Below, piece by piece: positions 23,901 to 31,000 of a DNA stretch of 32,816 nucleotides. Position numbers and translations under genes: made by a program. How positions within the stretch are numbered: position 1 is the stretch's first letter; each line of letters opens with the position of its first letter. This stretch comes from an uncultured Bacteroidales bacterium (GTDB taxonomy: Bacteria > Bacteroidota > Bacteroidia > Bacteroidales > Paludibacteraceae), in NCBI GenBank assembly GCA_946619625.1, contig CAMOMF010000117.1, forward strand, positions 1 to 32,816, written 5' to 3'. A model generated the notes under the pieces. The model was given only the letters and a program-made list of their open reading frames with translations. It was not told the origin of the DNA and searched no databases.

Positions 23901-24986
23901 TTAGGACTTCACTTGGGAGATGGCACGCTTCATTTCAGGCTCCATTTTCTCCTGTTCTTCCACCAGACGCAACTGAGCACGTGTGCGGACAAGATTATGT
24001 TCGGGGTACTGAATCTTATAATAAGTGTCGCCATTGATCCAGTCGGTAAAGAAGCGTACCGTCTGCATGTAACTGAGCAACCGGCATCCGTATGGCAGCA
24101 ATTCTTTCTCGATGTCGGTGAGGAAGGTTGCTTGTCGAAGGTAGCCGCGTGTGTATGCCTCAAAGACCGCCATGTCCACATGGACGTTGTCGGGGTTGGG
24201 GTCGTCCTCGAGACCTGTATTGGCTGCAATCCGCATGAAGTCGCCGAAGTCGCTCAAGACAAATCCCGGCATGACGGTATCGAGGTCCACGATACAGATA
24301 GGACGGTCGTTTTGGTCAAAGAGCACGTTGTTGACCTTGGTGTCGCAGTGGTTGATATGTTTGGGCAGTTTGCCTTCGCGGAAGAGCCTTTCGGCAAGGC
24401 ACATGTCTTCGCGCCGGCTGTTGATAGCCCGGATAATATCGTTGCAGGCGGCTTTTCGTCCTTTGGGGTCTGCAGCGAGAGCCTCGTCCAGTTGCTGCAA
24501 GCGGAACTCGATATTATGGAAATTGGGGATTGACTCGCAGAGTTCGTTGAAGGGTAAGTCTGCCAACTGGCACTGGAAGCGTCCGAAGGCTTCGCCTGTC
24601 AGTTCGGCAGCCTCGGGTGTTACTTTTTCATGCGAAGTGGCGTTCTCGATGAGCACATAGACTCTCCAATAGTCGCCGGCAGGAGTCTGATAGTACAGTT
24701 TGCCGTCGGTGGTAGGAACGAGGGTGAGTACCTTACGGTCAATGTCCGTCTCGCCAGCCGCCTCCAGTTTGTGGCGGATGTGGTTTGTAACTTTCCAAAT
24801 GTTCTGCTGCAACCCCTCGACATTACGGAAAATGTGGTGGTTAATACGTTGCAGGAAATAAGAGCGCTCACCCGCATGCTTGGCACGTACAATGAACGAG
24901 TCGTTGATAATACCTATTTTCAGCGGCTGGGGTTCCGCCACCTCGTTGGGAATGGCGAAACATTTTATTATTTCTTCATTTAACAT
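23901..24986 (-). CDS. Aminoglycoside-phosphotransferase-fold kinase, NahK (N-acetylhexosamine 1-kinase)-like
   Basis: YFLQRINHHIFRNVEGLQQNIWKVTNHIR; KHINHCDTKVNNVLFDQNDRPICIVDLDTVMPGFVLSDFGDFMRIAAN catalytic/Mg motifs. Confidence 0.87.
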   Translation of the reverse strand: MLNEEIIKCFAIPNEVAEPQPLKIGIINDSFIVRAKHAGERSYFLQRINHHIFRNVEGLQQNIWKVTNHIRHKLEAAGETDIDRKVLTLVPTTDGKLYYQTPAGDYWRVYVLIENATSHEKVTPEAAELTGEAFGRFQCQLADLPFNELCESIPNFHNIEFRLQQLDEALAADPKGRKAACNDIIRAINSRREDMCLAERLFREGKLPKHINHCDTKVNNVLFDQNDRPICIVDLDTVMPGFVLSDFGDFMRIAANTGLEDDPNPDNVHVDMAVFEAYTRGYLRQATFLTDIEKELLPYGCRLLSYMQTVRFFTDWINGDTYYKIQYPEHNLVRTRAQLRLVEEQEKMEPEMKRAISQVKS

Positions 24987-25010
24987 TTTATCATTTTATT
25001 TTATTATTTA

Positions 25011-25080
25011 TCATTTATCAATTATCCACGGCTCTGCCGATCGTACGAGCCTTACGAGTAAAGAATTGTCAATTGTCAAT
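25011..25080. repeat. Dispersed intergenic repeat, copy 1
   Basis: TCATTTATCAATTATCCACGGCTCTGCCGATCGTACGAG...TAAAGAATTGTCAATTGTCAA; matches 26608-26690. Confidence 0.8.
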
Positions 25081-26611
25081 TAAGGCATTGCCCCAGGACG
25101 TTGTATTTCCTGCCATCGGGGAGCAAGATAGAGACTGCGCCGTTTTCCAGCACCTTGCGTACCTTGGAGGAAGCGGAAGGTGTGCTCTTGAGTGCTGTTT
25201 CCACGGAAGGCAGTTCTCCGGGGTTGAGCGGTGCGGAGGCGTTGACCACGAGAGTGGCTCCCAAGTCGTTGAGGCCGGTCTCTGCATCCCATACTCCTTG
25301 ATTGGCAAGGCGGACGGCATAGCGGGGGTCGTTCATTATCTGTTCAGAAATATCCGGCAGGTAGAGGTAGAGGTGGTAAGTCCCTTCGGGAACAGAGGCG
25401 GGGATGTCCAGTTGTTCGTTGATGGCACTGACAAAGCCGTTCGGCAGCCATCGCCTCGGGTCGGCAGTGAGGGGGAGGCTGTAAGAAGTGTTGCCGTTCT
25501 TGAGGGTGAGGAAGACATGCCGCTCGTTGTAGATAGGCGCATATCCGTCGTTGCGCAGGCGGATAGTGACATTGGCTTTTCCTCCCGGAGCCGCCGAGTC
25601 GGAGAGTTGAGCGTCTATGAGGTTGTAGCGATAGCCCATATGTACGTTGAGTGTGTCGAAGAGTCCGCTGTTACGCCATCGGCTGGTGACGGGAGTGGCA
25701 TAAGAGGAGCCGCAGAAAGACCAGTGATACGTTGCCATCTCAGAAGGTGCCAGGGTGTAACGGCTCTCCGCCAGCGCATTATCATCGTCGATATTGGTTT
25801 CGCCTCCATTGGGAGTATAGAGTGTTTCGGTAGCAATAAACTGCCTGACAGCGGGGTCGTCGTCCAGGTCGTCGCTGGCATACGTACCCATGTTGCCCCA
25901 GTTGTGAAGGAAAGCGTCGTTGTGATACCCCATACGTGCGCGGGTAGTGCCGGTAAACGCAGAATCGGCGGGAAGCGGCTCTTCGCTGCCGAAATAGTCG
26001 AACTTGGTGGTGGGGTAGCGAAAGAGAACAAATCTGTCAGCAGGCACGCGCAACATGAGTGCATCCACTACCCTGCGGCGGTTGGGGTTGAGGTGCTGTG
26101 TCTCGTTGCCATAGTTGGTGGTGTAGTACCACTCGCCCCAAACTCCGACGAAGCCTGCTTCGACCACGTAAATTACGTCCTTGTTGCTTTCAAGGTGGGG
26201 AGCCAACTGCTGCAAATGGCGCTCGACCCAATCGGGCGTGGCATCCACCTTGTCACTCTCGGACTCGGTGTAAGCAAAGCGTAGTACGCACTTGAGTCCG
26301 TAATTACGCAGTTCCTGCATGTCCTCGTCGAACCCTGCCAATACCTGATCGGGCAGGTCCTGCGCCTTGAAGTAGTTGAAGTTGTAGAGCACAACCGCGA
26401 GGGTCATGTTGTAGCGGACGCCCCAAGTGGAAGAGAGATTGCCCTTGACCACGTTGGGTTTGTTGACGGATACCTTTCGGCTCATTTCCTCGGTAAAACC
26501 GCGCTCGGGGTTACGGAAGACCGTAGTATTGTCGGGAACATACGTTATCACTGCTGCCTGAACGGCAAGCAAGGAGAGAAGTGACAGAAATAGGCAAACA
26601 ATCTTTTTCAT
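25076..26611 (-). CDS. Secreted DUF4874/DUF4832 protein (TIM-barrel glycosidase-like) with C-terminal tail
   Basis: VFRNPERGFTEEM; VVLYNFNYFKAQDLPDQVLAGFDEDMQELRNYGLKCVLRFAYT; VVEAGFVGVWGEWYYTTNYG; RARMGYHNDAFL; tail VLENGAVSILLPDGRKYNVLGQCLN. Confidence 0.87.
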   Translation of the reverse strand: MKKIVCLFLSLLSLLAVQAAVITYVPDNTTVFRNPERGFTEEMSRKVSVNKPNVVKGNLSSTWGVRYNMTLAVVLYNFNYFKAQDLPDQVLAGFDEDMQELRNYGLKCVLRFAYTESESDKVDATPDWVERHLQQLAPHLESNKDVIYVVEAGFVGVWGEWYYTTNYGNETQHLNPNRRRVVDALMLRVPADRFVLFRYPTTKFDYFGSEEPLPADSAFTGTTRARMGYHNDAFLHNWGNMGTYASDDLDDDPAVRQFIATETLYTPNGGETNIDDDNALAESRYTLAPSEMATYHWSFCGSSYATPVTSRWRNSGLFDTLNVHMGYRYNLIDAQLSDSAAPGGKANVTIRLRNDGYAPIYNERHVFLTLKNGNTSYSLPLTADPRRWLPNGFVSAINEQLDIPASVPEGTYHLYLYLPDISEQIMNDPRYAVRLANQGVWDAETGLNDLGATLVVNASAPLNPGELPSVETALKSTPSASSKVRKVLENGAVSILLPDGRKYNVLGQCLN

Positions 26612-26690
26612 TTATCAATTATCAATTATCCACGGCTCTGCCGATCGTATGAGGCTTTGCCGAATAAAGAATTATCAATTATCAACTATC
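26608..26690. repeat. Dispersed intergenic repeat, copy 2
   Basis: TCATTTATCAATTATCAATTATCCACGGCTCTGCCGATCGTATGAG...AATAAAGAATTATCAATTATCAACTATC. Confidence 0.8.
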
Positions 26691-26696
26691 GCAGTG

Positions 26697-26728
26697 CAAA
26701 GTTACTGCTTTTTTCTGACATATGCAAA
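26697..26728 (-). promoter_or_regulatory. Bacteroidetes sigma promoter TTTG-N20-TAACTTTG
   Basis: -33 CAAA (+ strand) at 26725-26728, -7 CAAAGTTA at 26697-26704, 20-nt spacer; upstream of the start at 26611. Confidence 0.75.
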
Positions 26729-26843
26729 TAAAAGGTGTGTTTTTTTTGCTTTTTTTCAAGTTTTTTTGTTACACCTCTTCAATATACGCCTATGCGCGCG
26801 GAGGTGAAAAAGTGGCAATAAACATGTCCGTATACATACCAAC

Positions 26844-26869
26844 AAGGGACTCCCCTGAGGGAATCCCTT
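26844..26869 (-). terminator. Terminator hairpin after the 241-aa CDS
   Basis: - strand AAGGGATTCCC-TCAG-GGGAGTCCCTT, 26 nt after the stop. Confidence 0.65.
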
Positions 26870-26894
26870 ATTAGTAGAAAAAGACGGAGCAATA

Positions 26895-27620
26895 TTATTT
26901 TACAATAGCGCCGAGTGCGTTGTAGCGAACGCCGTTCTTGATGATAATGAGTTGACCGTTCTCGATTACCTTAGCAGCCTTGACGGTAGCGGAGAGGTTG
27001 CTAATAGATGAGAGAACAAGGTTGTCAATGCGAACACCAAAGATGTTGCTGGTATTGGTAATCACCTTGATGATGACGTCACCAGCAGCGTAAGTTCCGG
27101 CAGCGAGGTCGAACTCAGCAGCATAAGCGGGACGGATGCCGTTAATCTTGGTGCCGCTCTTGGCATACTCAATGGGGTCAGCCGTGCCGATTGTTACACT
27201 AATACCGCGGTCACTGTCACCATTAGGCTGGAAGTAAACGACCAGTTTACCAGCGGCAGAAGTGGTAAATCCACCGAGGTCGAGCATGGTACCACTGGCC
27301 GCGCGGAACATCGTACCGGCCTTGAGAGAGTCCACACCGTTCCATTCGGGAGTCGGCATAGTGGTGTTGTAACCGGTCTTAACATTCCAAGAGTTGGCAG
27401 CCTCGGAGCCATCAGCCTTTTGGAAGCCCTTGAGGATTGTTTCATTTGCCAGAGTGTAGGTGTCGGTGCTGGTGATGGTTTTTTTAGTCATTTCAGCATC
27501 GGACTGGCTGAGTGCCTGGAAATCAATGTAGTTAGCAACCTCAGAGAGGACGACAACGTTTTGTGCACTAACGGTTACGGCAGCAAACATAGCCGCAGCA
27601 AAAAGGAAAATTTTCTTCAT
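26895..27620 (-). CDS. Small secreted beta-sandwich-like protein with C-terminal tail
   Basis: Signal peptide MKKIFLFAAAMFAAVTVSA; SAAGKLVVYFQPNGDSDRGISVTIG; tail KVIENGQLIIIKNGVRYNALGAIVK. Confidence 0.8.
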   Translation of the reverse strand: MKKIFLFAAAMFAAVTVSAQNVVVLSEVANYIDFQALSQSDAEMTKKTITSTDTYTLANETILKGFQKADGSEAANSWNVKTGYNTTMPTPEWNGVDSLKAGTMFRAASGTMLDLGGFTTSAAGKLVVYFQPNGDSDRGISVTIGTADPIEYAKSGTKINGIRPAYAAEFDLAAGTYAAGDVIIKVITNTSNIFGVRIDNLVLSSISNLSATVKAAKVIENGQLIIIKNGVRYNALGAIVK

Positions 27621-27671
27621 ATTTATTTGTTTTTAGTTGTTATTTATTGCGTGTAAAAACGATACAGAGTG

Positions 27672-27703
27672 CAAAGTTACTGCTTTTTTCTGGAATATGC
27701 AAA
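27672..27703 (-). promoter_or_regulatory. Bacteroidetes sigma promoter TTTG-N20-TAACTTTG
   Basis: -7 at 27672-27679, -33 CAAA (+ strand) at 27700-27703, 20-nt spacer; upstream of the start at 27620. Confidence 0.75.
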
Positions 27704-27758
27704 TAATTTTTGAAAAAAGTGAAAAAATGGCATTTTTTTGTATTGGAGGGGAGACGGG

Positions 27759-27813
27759 AATGGTACAAGAATGGTATTAGAATGGTATTACAATGGTATT
27801 ACAATGGTATTAC
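27759..27813. repeat. Five tandem 11-bp repeats, consensus AATGGTATTAC
   Basis: aatggtacaag aatggtattag aatggtattac aatggtattac aatggtattac read directly. Confidence 0.95.
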
Positions 27814-28050
27814 TCAGTTTCGAAGTTGGTTTGAAAGAGTGAAGAACGAAAAAAACGGGAAATTTTGAAGGGGAATTCTTGTTTTTTGGAGAAGATAAGG
27901 TGCGAAAAAACAGGAAATTCATCCACAAGGGGTACGACACAGCGTGCGCCCCCTACCTTAGGGGGGGGGGGAGTTGCATTGAGGGCAGGATTTTTGGCGC
28001 AGGCACAGAGACACCTGCATACCCGGGCGAGATGACGAGAGAGAGGGAAA

Positions 28051-31000
28051 TCAGAAGGGGTATCCTATGCCGAAGTTGAGGCGGAGGGCTTCGAGTACAG
28101 AGGGGATATTGTAGTAGGTGTGGATGGGCTGGTCGAGGTCGATCTTTCCCTCCTTGTCGTACCGGTAGGTTTGGTATGGCGCATGTATGGCAACGCCCAA
28201 GTCGAGCCGAACGACCAGTCCTTCAATATCAAGGCGCAAGCCGGCGCCTGTACCGAGGGCTATCTGTCGGGCGAGGTCCTTATTGTTGAGCAACTGGTCC
28301 TGCAGGTCCACCGGAATCTCGAATCGCTTGAGATAATCCTCGTATCCTGCCGCCTTGTAGAGTTCGTTGGTGCTGTACCATGTCCATACATTGCCTGCAT
28401 CGACGAAGGTGGCACCATAGAGTTTCCAAACGAGGGGGAAACGGAGTTCGAGATTGGCTTCGAACTTGACATCACCCGCGTGGAAGAAGGACTGGTTGTA
28501 CTTGGCAGAATAGAAATTGCCGGGTCCGTAGGCATAGGGTGCAAAGGCACGGTTGCTGTTGGGTCCGCCCGCATAGAAAGACTCGGAGAGTGGAGAGAGG
28601 ATAGAGTTGCCCAGCGGGATATTCGCTCCTGCGAACAAACGTGTGGCGATGCAGACCTTGTCAGTAAGATTGAACTTGTTCCGGAGTTCGGCAGTCAGTT
28701 TGACAAACTGATTGAAGGTGATCTTGCCAAGAGGTTTGCTGAGTTCGTCCCACTTGTGACCGAAGGCGCAGTAGATAGCGTTGATGAGGTTACCAGACTC
28801 CTTGACACCGAGGTCGAGCATGGTGTTGACGGCACGCTTGTCCCGGTAGTCATTGTAGGTGAAGTTGTATGCGACAGAAGGCACGAACTCGTCTCCGGCT
28901 ATTACCTGCACCAACTGGGGGTACTCCGTTGCCTTGTCGAGCAAGTCGTCCGTTTCCGCTTTCATGAGAACCAGAGAGAGGGAGAAAGGTGTAAAGGCAT
29001 GTGTGACGAAAGGTGAGGTGTGGAAGAAATAGGTGAGAGAGCCGAAGGTCTTGTGCACACCATATCCGCCGGCGATATTCTCATACTGATAGCCGACCAT
29101 GTAGCGTGTGTCCCCGTCGGGATGGTTGTCGCCCGCCCAGTGGAGGTAGGGGAAGAGAAGTGATACATTGACGCCCAGTTTGTGTGTATCGGTTTTCTTG
29201 GGGTCCCCCGGGTGGCGGTCACGAAGCGCCCAATAGTATGCACCGTTGCCTTTGATAGTAAGTTTCTCGTCCCGTCCCAAGAGGTTGCGTATAGAGGAAG
29301 AGAGGGTAAGGGAGGGTCCAATACTGTTGTTGGAGCGGTACGCAACGCCCGCATCGGCAGTGAGGTCGTACTTGTTTTTCCAGTCCTTGGTGGCACGGAC
29401 GCCAATGCCGGACTTGTAGAGTTCGCCCTCGAAGATATTGTTGAAGTCGCGCATGGAGAAGAGCCTGAGTGCAACATTGCCGCTTCGGGTAAGTTTGTAG
29501 TCGGCGGTGAGGCTGTTGAAGAGTCCTCCGGCTTTGTTCACCTCGGGGTTATCAGAAATCTTGGAGCCGACGGTGACACGCAGTTTGTCGTTGAGGAAAG
29601 ACTTGCTGATGGCGATATTCATGTCGTTGGTTTTTCCGGCGGCATGGTTGGATTGCCCGCTACTAATATCCACGTCGATGACGTTGCCCAATGCGGAGTT
29701 AGCCATAGCGGCATTGATACGGCTGTTGATGATAGAGGAGAGTGCATATCCTGAACGCTGCGCCGCCACGTTGCTTTCGCCTACATACATGCCAGTGGCG
29801 AGGAGGGTAGCCGCCAGCCCTTCGCGCGTCTCTTCGTCAAGGGACGCCAGCTCGCGTGTGACGGTCTCGTCCTCGGGTGCCTCGAGGAAGAAGCCCAGCG
29901 AACCAATCCCAACCGAGTCGAGCACGCTGTTCACCCGTACACCGGTACGGAAATCGACGCGTCGCGTTTCCTCGCCTTTGGACTCGACATCCGCCTTGAT
30001 TTTCTGGGAGGCAGACACATCGAGGAGAGTGCTTCCGAGGGGTCCCATGAAGGTGACGGAACTGCCGGAATCGACCTGAAACGGCATGACGGGATAGAGG
30101 TTGGGCGAATAGCGGATAGTGCCTTTGTCCACATGAACCTGTCCGCCCAGATTGAGTGCTTTCCGGGGCACATTGTACTTGACATTGACGGTACCGTAAG
30201 GTTGCACCTGCGCCAAGTTCTTTTTATCAATAGGATACGTGATGTCCGTAGAGGGGAGGATGGTGACATCGACATCGGCGAGGATACTATCCAGTGGTCC
30301 GGTGACACGTCCGCGTATGTCGGTAGCCAAGTCACCATAGACAGGTATGGGCCCGTCCTTGACCAGTTTGGCGGGGGCGAAACTGTCGGCAGAGATTGCG
30401 ACATCGAGCCTCATGCTATCCAAGTTCAATCCGCCGGTGAGGGCAATGAAAGTACTGTCGGCTCCGTAGATAGGCAAGCCGTTGAGTTCCATTTGGTTGT
30501 GCTGCATGACGATAGGCGTCTCTCCAAGCCCCAGTTCAACCTCGTAGGGCTTGTATAGGGCAGAGACTCCCAATGGCAAAACCTCGGCGGAGATATCCAT
30601 CTTGGCGGGCAATCCGTCAGCTGACGCCTTGGCGCGAACCGCCCCACTGATGTCGAGGTCGTTGTTGCGTAGAATACTATCCACAATATCCAAAGGAATA
30701 TCATCGAGCCGGATGTCTGCACGGAGCGCATCCTTGTAGTTCGTTGAGGGGGAGAGGGTAATATCCGCCGTGCGGTTGCCGAGGTCCATGTCACCGTAAA
30801 TCAGTTTGTTGAGTGTAAGGCGACCGGTTCCGTTCAGTTCGCGCAGGTGCCGCTGCAGGTTGAGTCTGAGTCCGGCATCGGTGCTGAGGTTGTGCAACGA
30901 CATTGCCCCATCGGTGACCTTGCTGTCGGCAGTGAGTGATGCCGTAGTGTTTCCCTCTGTCATGTCTATGCGCATCGCCGCTTTGGCTGCGGGCAGTCGT

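Noticed and set aside
25073-26284. 403-aa + strand ORF opposite the DUF4874/4832 gene
   Set aside because: Shadow ORF without domain signatures.
5347-27620. Classical polysaccharide utilisation locus
   Set aside because: No SusC/SusD pair or hybrid two-component/ECF regulator is visible in this window, so the term is not supported here.
28120-29016. 298-aa + strand ORF opposite the Omp85-like barrel
   Set aside because: Acidic/valine-rich complement of the barrel coding frame.
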